NCBI GenBank assembly: GCA_029379385.1
Contig: CM055615.1
Location: 2,046,001-2,110,000, forward strand
Direction of reading: 5' to 3'
Source of the DNA: Quillaja saponaria
Lineage: Eukaryota; Streptophyta; Magnoliopsida; Fabales; Quillajaceae
DNA length: 64,000 nucleotides
This document shows positions 1 through 17,041 of this stretch, in pieces (positions within the stretch are counted from its first letter, which is position 1; each line of letters starts with the position of its first letter). The notes under the pieces are model-generated. The model was not told the origin of the DNA, ran no database searches, and saw nothing but the letters and a program-made list of their open reading frames with translations. Both the position numbers and the translations under genes were made by a program.

Positions 1-3000
1 CTCTCAACCTGCTTGGCAGCCAACTCTCCATATGATAGTTTGAAGTCGGTGTTTGAGGTCAATGATTGTCATGAAAAGAGGAGTATTAAGGTAACTGACG
101 GTAAGATTTACAAGCACTGAGAGTTCCTGAAACACTCACTTTGTGTATAGTGTTGTCCGATCAGGATACTCAAGGGTTCTTCGCCAATACCTGTAAATCT
201 GTAATTTAGACTTGAAGCTATCTATGAGACAAGGGGAAAATATAAAACACCATTGTTCACTAGCTTCCGTATTAGCTAGCCTTCTGTTCTCGTTCATGAG
301 TAGGTGATTCAGTGACAAACTTGCAGCGAATTACCTAGGAGCTATAGTAGAAGTAGATATGTTCATCAGGAGGTAAACTATGACCCCAAACTGTGTTATC
401 CGGTGTGTATGTGTGTAAATTTATATGATGAATTTACAAGCTTCCAAGCAATGGGATGGGAGTTTAACTTGTCACAATAAAGAGAATTACATTCTTTTTT
501 TCTTCTTCTTTATTATTACTCATCCCCAGCATAATCCACTGGTCTATATCCCATGATGGTGACTGGTGAGGGGATGCTTCTTGGATTTTTGGACAAAAGG
601 ATTCAAGTCCCATAGTTTTTGTTCAATACGGTAGGATCTAAAAGATTTTAGTCGTAGTAGGGTGAAAGAAGAAACCAAAAAATTCGGTTTTTGGGTCTAG
701 TTAGCTCCCCTTTCTTCAACTTCATTGTGCCACCGTAGAATTGAGAAACGGATTTTGATTTTGAAAATCCGGTTTCCTAGAGTCCAATATTGTTTGCCTC
801 TACTAACTTCACGTGATTGTTGCAAGATGAGAAAAGAAATTTCCTGCAAAGGCCTTAAATTTTTCCTTGCCATGTCCCTTTGAATGCATGTCGTGCATGT
901 AAGACTTCAAACTTCAAAATTGACTTCAAAATTTGCTTCTTCTTTTTCTGCCCTCGAGTGCTTTCTTTTCTCGTAATGATTACAACCCTAATATTTTCAT
1001 CATTCTCCCAATGTATGATAATTTATGTAAAAATAAATAAAATTTAGTATATAATATTTTTAACAATTTATAGCATGATATTTGTAAATTTATAGTGAAT
1101 GATATTTTATAAATTTAAAGTGCATAATATTTTTTAAATTTCAAATATATGATTTTTTTTTAATTTATAGTATATGATAATTTTTAAATTTATAATATAT
1201 AAAATATTATTCACTATAAATTTAAACTGGACTCAGAAACGAGATTTTGAAAATATAATTTCTTCTTTCACGCCATTTTGGTTAAAATCTTTTGCATCTT
1301 ATCATATTAGTAAAAAATTATAGGACTTAGGACCTTTCTATCTAATCTAAATAACCGAAGCTTCTTCTATGTTTTCCATGACATCTCTACTGCATATCCC
1401 CATATTATCATCAATGCTTTCCATGAATGTGAAAGTAAAGTGTTTCATATTTCATTGTAATTAGAAACGGAATCACAGGTAGGAGCTTCAAACCAACAAG
1501 GCCTTGGGGGAAGTTGCCATTTGAGTTGTTTTGCTCAATTTGAAAGTGAAGCTCAGCAAGGAAATATTATGTTTAGGACTATCGTTATTTAGTATGGGAG
1601 GTGGGAATCAACTTTTACAGGATGGTACTAATGAGTAAGGACCGCTTGCCTTCGCTTGGAATTGATGATAATGATGATGGTTTTATTTGGACTATTCAAG
1701 AGGAAACAAGAGGAACAGGGTGTGGAACTGTGGGGACAAATAGAGGCAGGTGGATCCAGATTTTGCAACATCTTTTAGAAACATTGGAGGACAATTTTGT
1801 AAGAACAAGTAGGACGGATTGATGGGTTCAGCCCTTTAACATTTGATAAACTCATAAAACAGAGCAAAGAAGGTGAGATAAGTTTAAAGAAAGGGTAAGC
1901 ACTTTTACATTTTAATTATTGTAGAACCAAAATTAATACTATAAATTAATCCAATGGTTGAGAAAAAGAGGCATGAGTATCCAATGTTAGGTTTGCCAAA
2001 CCTCCCTTTCACAAAATCTTTAGTCAGAAATTTAGGTGCAACCTTGAACACGACCCTCATTTGATATGGATTACTAGAATTCATAAACTAATAACTTGAA
2101 GAGTAATTGCATTAAAAAAAATGTATATATATATATATATTAAAATTTGATAATGTAAAATAAACATTAAGATAGAGAAAATAAAACTAAAACAAAAATT
2201 TCAAGATCAACAAAAATTAATTTTAGAAAAATTGTTTTAGAAATGAGAAGTGATTTGAAGCTTGAAAAACATTATTGGGGGTCTTGGTGAAGAGTGATAT
2301 ATCAAATACTTACTGAAAACAAGTAGTAGGTGTTTTACTTTTATATATGATTAGGAAGAACTTGCTTTTGTGAAAGCAAAAGAATTTAGGAAATGGGTTT
2401 GTTCTTATAATAGAGAAGATGGCCAATTTGTTAGATTCAATTGCACTAAAGTTCCTTAGATGAGGTCCTCCATCAAACTCAAACCCACTCCACAGGCCAC
2501 CACCACAAATATAAAATCAATAATGTATGATACATATCACTTGCTCCTTTCTAAATTTCAACTATTCTTGATTGATTTAGAAGTGCGTTGGTTCCACCTT
2601 TTCACGTTTGAAAGCGATTCAAAACAGTTTTCTATCTTATTTGGGTTGTTTAGTTTCCTACTGCATATCAGCTGCTGGATTTGGAATTTGGGTTGAAAAA
2701 ACATATATTAGCATACACTTATTTTTTTTCTTTTTACTTATCCCACACAAATGTTTAGTAAAAACTGAAAACATTGACAAGTAGATCCTACAAGACTTTA
2801 TGAGACATGACATGTCCTTATATCGATATATATATATATATCTGAGGATGTGTTTGAAGCTAATCGATTTAAATTTGTTAAAATTTTAATTATTGAAATT
2901 AGTTATATTTTTTCTCCTAATATTTCACATGATTTTGAATTTATTCACAAATGGACTATTAAACATTGACATGATCTAATAAATCATAATTTTGTAGAGA

Positions 3001-6000
3001 TTAACATTATTGTTTATAACTAATATGAAAGGAATGATCGAGGACTTAGCTTAAATAATTAGTATTAACTTTTTTATGTTTTAGTGTCTGAGTTTGTACA
3101 CTTTCAATATATCCATAAAAAGAAATTTAAATCTCAACTAATCTGAAAGTACAGAGAGAGGGGAGGTGGTGTGTAATGTGATCAGTTGAAGCTCGCCAGG
3201 ACCAAACAAACTAGTACTTGGCTGCATTACTCTCATTATCCAACACTTTTTTTCAACATTAATAATTATTCATTTCTTCTGGTCCTGCTTCTCCTACTGT
3301 CCTACATACTCATTTTGTTTCATTATAAGCCCCAAAATCCGATCATGAAAAATGCAAATACAAAGAAACTCAAATTTCGTATAGATATGGATTAATTTGA
3401 AACCTTGATAGAGATCTTTTGTTCTTAGTGTAAGTCACATGTCTTTTACCATATAAAAAAAATAAATTTATCAGAACACTATTTGATTATTCAAGAATGA
3501 AAAAAAAAAAAACCTAGTTTAGATATAAAAGAATGTTTACTTTTGGATTTTTGGCAATGTTTAGAATTTGAGATTTTTTTTAAAATTAAATGCTATAAAT
3601 TTCAATTTTATTAAAATTAATGATATCATTTTAAAGAATTATCTCATTTTGCATAACGTATGACTTAAGACTGCTAAACCAAGAAAAAAGAAAAAATAGG
3701 ACTTAGTATGGAGTGGCATGCAAATTTATTAAATTTGAAAAATGAAGCATTATCAACAATGGGTTGATTAAAAAACTTTAAAAATGCTCTCCAAGTTGAA
3801 AGTTCAAGTTTGCTTAACCGTAGTTTACAGTTTGTGATAAATTTATATTTTCAGTGATGACTATATAGTCACTCTGTAAAGAAGCTAAATTTTTTTGTTT
3901 TTAGTAATAATCATAGCAATCACTAAGTTTAGGCTCTAACATAAGTCCGATAAGATTTTTTTCATATTATCAATACTATTATGTTACAAAATTGAGAGAC
4001 CATTTATCGATTTGAATTAATTAAAATATATAAACAACATGAGCATGCATGTGACTAGTTAATATATATATATGATGATTGTAAGGTGGTGACAATATTT
4101 TTTACTCATATGTAATAGCCGACATACCTTCTCATTCTTTTTACCCTAAGAAACAACCAACAAAAATATAAAGAAAAAAAAAAAGTATAATGCATATTGT
4201 CATATCTCAAGGAAAGGAATGGCTTTGTTTTGTTTTGGTTAACAATCAAATTTGGAATTTTCTTCTTATTCTTTTGCTACCACATTTGTTTTCTAAATTC
4301 TTCATAATTTTTAAATTTTAAATATTTAAAGAAAAATAGTAAGTTAGCTTTTGTGTTCTTCACGCAAAGTCAGATACGTTACTGTCATTGATGTTGAGGT
4401 GGTCCACCACCAGTCAATCTGTAAAATATCTCCCACATCTTACGCGTGTGCGAGCATTATATCATAAATGGGTTATTTAGTGTTTTTTTTGTTTTTAAAA
4501 ATTACATTATTTTTCATTTTAGTCCTTAAGGAATTATGTTTTCTAATCAAATCTTTCATAATTAAATTATTTTTATTTTAGTCCTCCAAATTATATATAT
4601 ACTTTAGGTTTAAACTCAAATTCTTGATCAATCCAAACTATTAATTTAGATAGGAACACAACATATTTAGTTGATACGAGTAAAAATGCATGATCAGTTT
4701 TTTATAATCTATGTAAAATTTTACTCTCTCTCTTTTTCCTTTTTTTTTTATAGAAAAATGTATGTGTAATATTTAAAATTGTAAACACAAATTTTTTAAT
4801 AATTGAGTCAATATTTATGTGATTTTTTATTCTATGTATTATTATTTTTATTATTATCTCCTAAAAATATGTTAACTAATTTTGTTAAATTATATCTCAA
4901 TTTAATAATTTTAACTTGATTAAAACTCAATTAAAATAAATTATATCATGAAAAACCAAAATAGAAAAAACTGAATTCTAAATGATTTGATTAAAATAAT
5001 AATTTCTTATTAATCAAAATAAAAAACGATGTAATTCTCAAAAATCAAAATAGTAAATAAATCAATTATAAATTGATAAATAAGTGACTTCTCCCAAGCC
5101 AAATTTCAATTTAGTTCCTAAACAAATTGTAACTTAAATTCTTCATTAAAATTTACTGAGGAGTCCAATATTTTTACTTAATGCAATATTACTAATCAAG
5201 AAAAAATTTAGTGTTCAAATGGTATCCAGTGGTTTAATTAAAGACAAACAATTTATGCTAAGACTAAATTTTTTCTGGATATACTCATTATGATATCTTC
5301 TAAGGAGATTTAAAAACAAGAAATTAAGAAAATTATCCCTCTAGTTAACAGTTCAAATTATATTATACCTAATCATACATTTTATTATTTATTTTTATTG
5401 ACATAACAAAATTAAAAAATTATTCAAATATAAAGTGTTGAAACACTTGTAACCGTAACTTATTAAGTATTAGCATTATCTTTAACGTTTTAAACTTTCA
5501 AATGTAGTTGTTTTTCTATGTTAGTAGAAATAACTGAAGTCTTTACATTGACATATTTTTGGTTAGAATTTAAAAGCTTTCATATTACAATCTCATATTC
5601 AAATCTAAGTAAACAATCTAATTTAATTTTTGATAATTTTATAGTTGTTATGTAATCTGACTTGTAAGTAATCAATTTAATTGATATTATCCGTATTTAT
5701 ATTAAACATGTAATAACTATCATTTATTACATAGTTAAAGGCTCAATAAGTATTCCCATCAACTAAAAAAAGACACAAGTAAATCTTGATGTGGGTAAAT
5801 ATAGAATCAAATTGGCAATTCTAGGGATAACTTTGAAACAAATCTTTCAGAGGACAAAATTGAACTGACTGAAAGTTTGGAACAAAAAGTTACAAAATAG
5901 TACCAAAAACAAATTATAATTCATTCTAGCAATGCACATGACAAAAACTAAACAATTATTAATAATATTTTCAATGAATCTTGAGTAATCATTTGACAGA

Positions 6001-6879
6001 CATGAAATTAGGCAAAATCCATTCTGAGAAGCCTATTCTTTTACGATTCTACCCTAACCCTTTCTCCAAAATTGCAGTTCTTTAATCCTACAAACACCTG
6101 GAAGAAGAGGGACCAATGTGTCTTATTGGTATAAAGACACATATTTTTTGGATAATTAATTTGTAAAAAGACCTTGTAAGCACCAGCCACCAAGCAAAAC
6201 GTGTCTCGCAAATTTACAGCCGCCGTGGTGATTTTCATCAAAATTTCTCAATTACAAGCTCAATAACATCAACGAACAGAATCTAATAGAAGAGAACAAG
6301 CACCTTTTTCTTTATCTACTTTAATAATTGCTAGCAATTTAATTATGTGAAAAGTAAATTTTTTATTAATCTGATTTCTTGATGACCCAGTTTCCTTTAT
6401 CAATGAAATCTCGTCTGGGTTTCTCTGGGCTCTCACTGCACGTTTCTGTTCTTGTTTGCAGTGTCACGGTCCATGTCTTCCACCAAAGCATGAGTCTGTG
6501 TCTCATAGACCATTTTTTGCTTCCTTGAACTCTGTCTCTCCCTTTCTCTGTGTCTGGGTGTGCATTCTTCGTTAATCCAAACCTTAAAGGTCTGAAATTT
6601 TTCTTCATGACAATAATACCTTAAAACCTTTTCGCTGTCTTCAATTGTTTTGGTGCCAAACATTAATGGAGTCGAGGAATCACCTAATCCAATACCCAAT
6701 TCTTTAAATCCTGGGGTTTTGCATTTTTTTTTTTTACTATTATTTTCTTCTCTCTCTTAGGCTCTTGCTCTCTCATATATGTGGGGCAAAGAGCTCCAGA
6801 CCCCAAAGCTCCAGACTTTAAGGTATTTGAGGCTCTAGTTCTAGTACTGAGCAAAGTTGTAGCTTCTGGGTCTTCCAAA
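1..6879. other. AT-rich intergenic DNA upstream of the RING-CH gene
   Basis: No gene with recognisable product was found on either strand. The stretch is AT-rich, with homopolymer runs and short TA dinucleotide tracts (near 2130 and 2830). An AT-rich repeat array lies at about 1030-1260. The segment 1480-1880 is less AT-rich and may contain a decayed coding fragment (see findings). The last 100 bases, 6780-6879, are the likely 5' leader of the RING-CH gene. Confidence 0.6.
1030..1260. repeat. AT-rich degenerate tandem array, copy 1
   Basis: A unit of roughly 30-50 bases, with a core like TTTTTAAATTTATAGTRTATGA, recurs with variation. Around it (near 750-775 and 1240) lie versions of the near-palindrome GGATTTTGAAAATCC. 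The same combination of array plus near-palindrome occurs at about 19300-19760, so this is a dispersed repeat family rather than chance AT richness. Its class is unknown. Confidence 0.5.
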
Positions 6880-8941
6880 ATGTCAACTATACAGATGTCC
6901 AGCATCGATTTAGAGCAAGGAGGTCTCCGCCGTTCCGTGGCCGGAAGTGACATGAGCGCTGACGGCAGTCTCTGTTTCTCCGACGCCGACGATGCTGAGT
7001 CTTGCTATTCTCATTTCTATTCCACAAATGGTGGGTCATACGATGAATACAGCTTTGCTTGCGTTTCTGATCCTGAGGTTGGAGGTGTTGCAGAGTCTAG
7101 GAGAGTTTCTTTTGTTTCAGATTGTTCTGTCCAGGTTGAAATTGAAACTGGACTTCCTGAAATTAAGGTGCATTTGGCTAAAATAGAGAGAGATTGTAGG
7201 ATTTGTCATATGGGGTTGGAAAGTGACAGTCGTGAGTCTGGGCTTCCCATTGAATTGGGTTGTTCTTGTAAGGATGATTTAGCTGCTGCTCACAAGCATT
7301 GTGCTGAGGCCTGGTTCAAGATTAAGGGAAATAGGTGAGTAAAAACTCAAAACCCTAATTGTTTTTTGTTTTGATTGTAAGTACTTTATTTTTATGCTAA
7401 ATTTCAGTTCTTGCATTTCCTAATTTATAGAATTATGGATTATGGATGTATATCTCATCACAACAGGTGTCTCTATGAGTCTATACCATAATGCTGACTA
7501 AGTTGAAAACTGTAGACTTTAAGTAAATGATAGTATGAACTACTGAGCAAAGAAAAGAAGAAAACAACAAGATGAGCTAAAATATTCTTGTTCATTTCGA
7601 GAATTTGGTTACCAGATTGGTTAATTGAGTGAAGAATCATATGTAAGATGGTTTAGAGGATAGGATGAAGGGGTTATTATTTTGTTCTACAGAAAGGGGG
7701 GTGTTAAAGAATATTAATTTTTTAAAAGAAGTTACTTGAAAAAGTAAAGCAAAGAGTAAAGCATGAGGGAGTCCCCGCTGACATGTCTAAGTACATTGGT
7801 GATTCCTTGTTGCTGTGTCTTCTTTTGAAATTTAGGAATCTCCCTATTGCTTCTTTCTAGTCCTTTTTCTCTCTACAAAAGTGGAGATTTGACGCCCCTC
7901 ACCTCCCCATGCATTCATCCATGTTCATGGGAGATTATTGCTTGTTGGCATGCTACTTAATTTTTAACTTTTATTAAGATACCAGTACCATAAGATACTG
8001 GTTCTCAAAGATGGTATGACCATATTGCTATATCCCAAACATAATTCTATGAGTTCGCTTGTCAATTGTACAATGGTCAAAACCATAGCGAGCATGATTC
8101 CGGTGGGGGGGGGGGGGGGGGGGGGTGTGGAGATCCTCATGACACCTTCCTCTGCATTTCATTGTAATAAAAAAGCCACATATCTTGGGGACATTTTCTG
8201 AGAAAGGACTAATAGTTCATCTAATTCTCACTCGCAGGCATCTAAGTGATGTGATTAGATGGAAGATTTTTAAACTGATAATGGCATAGAATCTGAATCA
8301 GTTCTATCTTTATTGACTTATGTATTGATGCTTTTAATAGTGGCTAATAATTTACGACTAATTTCTTTGGCTTGGTGGGTTTCGATGACAATGCACAGTT
8401 TATAGTATGAACCCTTTATGATAGACAAGCACACGTTTGTACTTAGCTGAGGATGCTGGTGGGGTCTAAGCTATGTTAAAATAAACCAAGTTACTGTAGC
8501 TGCACTGTACTCATTAGTGGAACCTGCCTGCCATGATAAGTTAATAACTTTATTAAAAATAAGTCGATTTAATTTCCATTTTACCTCATAAACTGTTTGG
8601 TTTTCATACTTGCTTCAACCTATACATCTGCTTCATTTGCTTTACTTTTGAAACTTGTGTTTTTGTATACTAGTAATTGCTTCAAAATTTTGCTACTTTC
8701 TAATAGGACCTGTGAGATTTGTCATTCTGTTGCACGCAACGTTTATGGAGCAAATGAGGAATCAACAGAGCATTCTAATGAGACCAATAATACAACAGCA
8801 GCATCTTCAGTCTCAGCATCTGCTCCCCCAGCAGAGACTCGAAGCTTTTGGCATGGCCATCGGTTCCTGAATTTTCTGCTTGCTTGCATGGTTTTTGCAT
8901 TTGTCATATCATGGCTCTTTCACTTTAATGTATCGCCGTAA
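6880..8941 (+). CDS. RING-CH (RINGv) zinc-finger membrane protein, probable E3 ubiquitin ligase
   Basis: Two exons, 6880-7334 and 8707-8941, encode 229 residues. The 1,372-base intron has a GTGAGT donor and splits an Arg codon. The C4HC3 RING-CH finger is complete: Cys106, Cys109, Cys128, Cys130, His138, Cys141, Cys154 and Cys157, with the usual Trp145. Exon 2 supplies the last two cysteines. The first 100 residues are acidic and Ser-rich. A Ser/Thr/Asn/Ala-rich linker follows the finger, and a hydrophobic segment (about 205-223) ends the protein, so it is probably tail-anchored. Plant RING-CH proteins act as membrane E3 ligases; the substrate here is unknown. ATG 6880 is chosen because it is the first in-frame ATG; an out-of-frame ATG at 6779 opens a 19-codon upstream ORF. 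The stop overlaps a perfect GTAAGT donor at 8938, but the protein already ends as its relatives do. Arabidopsis At5g59000 is the likely counterpart (from memory). Confidence 0.88.
8105..8125 (+). repeat. Uninterrupted run of 21 G
   Basis: Twenty-one consecutive G residues lie inside the intron of the RING-CH gene, followed by TGTGG. Such a run is exceptional in DNA this AT-rich. Its length is likely to be uncertain in the assembly. Confidence 0.9.
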
Positions 8942-9934
8942 GTTCCTACAACTAAGTCGTTGCACTAAAATTTGAAGGAAAGAAAAAGTATTTTAGAACC
9001 AAAAATGAAAAGGAAAAGGAGATTCTGCTAAAAAGTTTAAGGAAATTGTTGCTATGACAATTGAGTAATGTAACTATTCCAGGCCTCAGTGTCATTTCTA
9101 TGGTTGTGCATGCCTCATAAACTATCATAGCTCTATGAGGCTTTTATGTTCCATCTTATATAATCATTGTGATTCATGGAGAAGTACTAGAATGTTATAA
9201 TGAATTGTATATATTGATGCTTTGATAATCTCTTCATGCATGATGGTTTTGTTTTCTGAGAAAATTCATCTTCGTATATCATATTACAACCTCTCTTGAC
9301 AATGGAGGCGGCTAAATGCTTGTAATGATTATATATACTTCCTTGGTCCTAACAAGAGATCCCAATGAGATTATGAGAGGAATGCAGTCCATTACGAGAA
9401 CAATGAAGTCTTATGATATCAGTTTGCAAGAGTGGAGTAGGTGGTAATAGGAAACTTATTATTCAAGTTTTATGAGAAAGCAGCCTATTTTTTATGTATG
9501 ATATTGCAAATTTTGGTCCAACCTTGATGAAGCTCGGCTCGCTGCCATCTTAATTTTTAAATTTACCATAATCTTCTTTACCCCAAAGGCAGACTTAGAA
9601 AAAACTACGAGAGCATAGACATCCACAACAAGCAGAGGATCTCAATGACTTTAGAGCTGCCCTCAGATTCTGTGTTTTCTTTGAGCTGTTTACATATCAC
9701 ACTTTTGCATGTGGGATTTTAATATTTTGACGCTGAGCATGGGGCACATATCCAAATAAAATAACAAAGAGACTAGAGAGGAACATAGTCATCTGGAAAA
9801 GTGGTTGTGTTATGACAGAGAATTAGTTAGTTAGTTCAATGGACATTGAATCTCATCTTCTCTCATGCCTCATAGGCTCAACGGACCTTATACAAATATA
9901 TAAAAAATAATAAATACATATATAAAAAAGGAAA

Positions 9935-10095
9935 GAGCTCGCCAGGTACTCTAGAGACACCTAAAATTATTTTGGGAGAAATAATTGCATGTGAGATTAT
10001 ACTCATGGCTAAAAAGAAGTCTAGTGAATCACAACTTAGTTTGGGAGGAATAATAGCTCGCCAAGTACTCTAGAGACACCTAAAATTTATTTTGC
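9935..10095 (+). repeat. Short direct repeat, two copies
   Basis: Two near-identical copies of about 40 bases at 9935-9975 and 10055-10095 share AGCTCGCCARGTACTCTAGA followed by GACACCTAAAAT. The flanks (TTTGGGAGRAATAAT) are also shared, but in a different order, which suggests a small local rearrangement. Confidence 0.7.
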
Positions 10096-10109
10096 ACCTG
10101 AATGTCATT

Positions 10110-10455
10110 GAGTCTGGATTTGACTACACTAAGGTATTTTCTATATGGCTAATATGTAAGTCAATAAAGTCTAGAGATAATAATCTGTATATAAAGAGAA
10201 TGAGTGTAGAGAACAACCTATAATACGTTTAGGGTTTTAACCCATCTATATATAATATTATGGCAAATGAGAATGTGTCAAATGTCATAATATTAATGAG
10301 ATAATTATGAAGTTTGTTACAATAACAAGAAGCTGATTATAAGACAATAAGTGATAGTATGACATTAGTTACGTTTAGGATTTAATTGTTATACTTTGTC
10401 TAAGCCACATGTTATATTAAGATTGGATAATACAAATCTAGTATTATCATTAGCC
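10110..10455 (+). repeat. Dispersed repeat, copy A of a family
   Basis: This copy aligns over its whole length, with gaps, to 11465-11825. Shared landmarks in order are GTCT..TTGACTA.ACTAAGGT, AGATAATAATCT, ACAACCT, TTTTAA, a run ending TTAATGAGATAATTATGA, GATAATAAGTGATA, TTTAGGATT, and GATTGRATAATRCAA near the end. No coding capacity is seen. It is probably the remnant of a non-autonomous transposable element. Confidence 0.65.
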
Positions 10456-11464
10456 TTCAAAAATCAAGTTCAAGGAGAACATGTGGTAAAGTAAACAGAT
10501 TTTATACCTGGATCATGTTCCTAATTTGTGAGTGCAATTATTGAACTAATCACAATGATGTAATTATGTAATTTGTCACTGTAGTGGCGTCTTTCCGTAA
10601 TAGATTTATCACTATTGTGATGTTTTTGTTTTTCAGTAATAGATTATCACTTGATGTTTTTGAAAATATGCATAAATGCTTTACGCCCATATATTCACAA
10701 AACATGCTCACTTTATAACTACTCTACCTTATATTTAATCTACTCCACCTTATAATATTTTACTCCACCATACTCCACTTTATAACTACCTTAGTTCCAC
10801 CTTTTCGAGTGCGAATTGACAAGTTTGAGCTTTTTTTGATCAAATGTTATATTTTTCTTGTGAATGTGTATTAATCAAACAATTGTATTTAAAAAAAAAA
10901 ATCATACTTTGCATGGCTGTTTAAGTAATATGAGTGAAAACTTGATATAGTTGATAATATTGTAGCATTCTGGATAAAAACTCAAGCTTGTTGATGGTAC
11001 ATGCCTTCTTAAGTGTAACTATTGGTTAAAAAAAGTCATTTGTCATTTTCTTAGACTCTCTCTAGGTCAAGTGAAAATCAAGGATTTTTGGTGATTTATT
11101 ATACTTGGAGCCTTGCTGAAAAGTTGGAATATCGCATATTGTTATTACGACGGGCTTAGCTAAAAAACTACTTACTAGCTCGTGAAGACTCGTTACGTTT
11201 GTATGTTTATAGACATGTAATATTATGTTGCTGAAAATAATGATTTAATAATATATTAAATATAACTTGTATGAGTGGTGATTTTGCCCCTAGCTATGTG
11301 TTGCCTGTGAATGGATTTTTTGCATGCTGTACTTGGCCTCGATTTGTGCGGCAGAAATGGTCATGCACAAGAAGCTGAGGTGGTATGTTGACTCCATTTG
11401 GTTACCAAAAAGTTCCGAAAATCAGCGTGAAAGCACGTCCTTGCTGCGAACCAGTGAAGGTCAA

Positions 11465-11825
11465 TGTTAGTCTAGAGTTGACTAGACTAAGGTGTTCTTC
11501 ACGTAACCTAACAAATAAGAAAAATAACAATATAAAGATCTGTTAAAAATCGGACGCTAAAGCCAATGAGACATAGATATAATAATCTATGTTTAAAGAG
11601 AGATAATATAAAAAACAACCTGCTATTTTTTTAAGATTTTAAAAATATTATGGTCAATAAAAATATATCACGTATTATTTATTAATGAGATAATTATGAT
11701 GTATATTATGATAATAATTTATAAGATAATAAGTGATATTACTGACATGATTTATGTTTAGGATTGGACTGTTCTATTTTGAGTTACGGCTACATTATGA
11801 TTGAATAATGCAAGCCGATATTATC
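11465..11825 (+). repeat. Dispersed repeat, copy B of the same family
   Basis: This is the second, diverged copy of the 10110-10455 element in the same orientation about 1.37 kb downstream. Divergence is high (many substitutions and small indels), so the event is old. Terminal structure could not be defined. Confidence 0.65.
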
Positions 11826-12987
11826 AAATGTTTCATTTGCAAGAGTGAAAATGAGAGAAAATAAAATGGGAGATGAAGTGTATTTTCTCATGTTTGTAAA
11901 CCAAGAAGAAAATGAGAGAAATGATTTAGAGTTTTTGCTTTTAATTTTGAGATGATAAAAATAAATTTATCCACAAGTGGATTAAATAATTTACATGTCC
12001 GCATTATAGGAGTCGAAACTTATATGCCGTGAATAATAGAAAATGGTAGTTACTGGGTCAAGAATTCACTGACATAAAACATTATGTTTGCATGTACTTA
12101 TATTTTATAAATTGATATTGGGAAATTCTGGTTATTAATTTCATATGTAAGTTAAGAATTTGTCAATTTCTATGTTAGTCATCGTAAATAGACTTCTTTT
12201 TTTTTTTTTTTTTTTTGTCTTTTTGTTATTAGTATACATTTTATTTTACAATGTCATCTTTTTTTTATTATTATTATCTGTAGTGTCATAGCATATTTTA
12301 TCGTATATCATCATATTTTTGTCCATTTATATGTTAATATACATATTTTATCTTAAATCATCAATATTTTTTTCGATTTATATGACAGGTGTATATTTAA
12401 TCATAAATCACTAAATTCTTTACCAACATAAAATTCATTACATATTTATTGTGCATTCACATATTAAGTATTTATAGATTTGTGTTACCATAAAAAATAA
12501 AATTTTATGCCGATCTTTATACGTGTTAGTCAAGTCAAATTTCTCTGTAAAATGTCATTTCCTTTTGTAAAAATCTGTTTGTGACAAGCATTGTAGATAC
12601 TGAAATGCTCAATTCCAAAGGTTCTCAAAGTTTTCTGTTCAATCTATGATGTTTAATAAGTATTTCTTGCAAATACTTGTTTGTTAACTGTTCTGTTAGA
12701 GGTAAAAATTGTTATCCATCTCACTCCCTCTGGTATGGGCATCCAGATGTAAATTTGAACAATGGCTTATTTTACTTTATGAATGCAGTCACAGGGAAAA
12801 CAGAGACTGCATATATGAGCATGAATTTTCAAACCAGCCATAAGCATTCAATAGTTCTGTAATTTAATATAGAAAACAAAACTCATACAGAAAAATATAA
12901 GATGAAAATAGATACACAAATTATTAACTAGAGAGAGAGAGAGAGATACCAAGCAATAAATATAGCAAAAGGAAAATCTATACAAAT

Positions 12988-17041
<4,054 letters not shown>

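Larger units (their letters stand above)
8942..12987. other. Intergenic DNA between the RING-CH gene and BSK5
   Basis: This is the 3' flank of both convergent neighbours. No coding region was recognised. It contains two repeat pairs (listed separately), a low-complexity CTCCACCTTATA-like stretch at about 10725-10800, a T run at 12197-12216, and a GA run at 12932-12946. Confidence 0.6.

Noticed and set aside
8936..8946. A GTAAGT donor at the RING-CH stop codon implying a third exon
   Set aside because: The protein already ends as its relatives do, just after the hydrophobic segment, and no downstream exon with matching sequence is seen.
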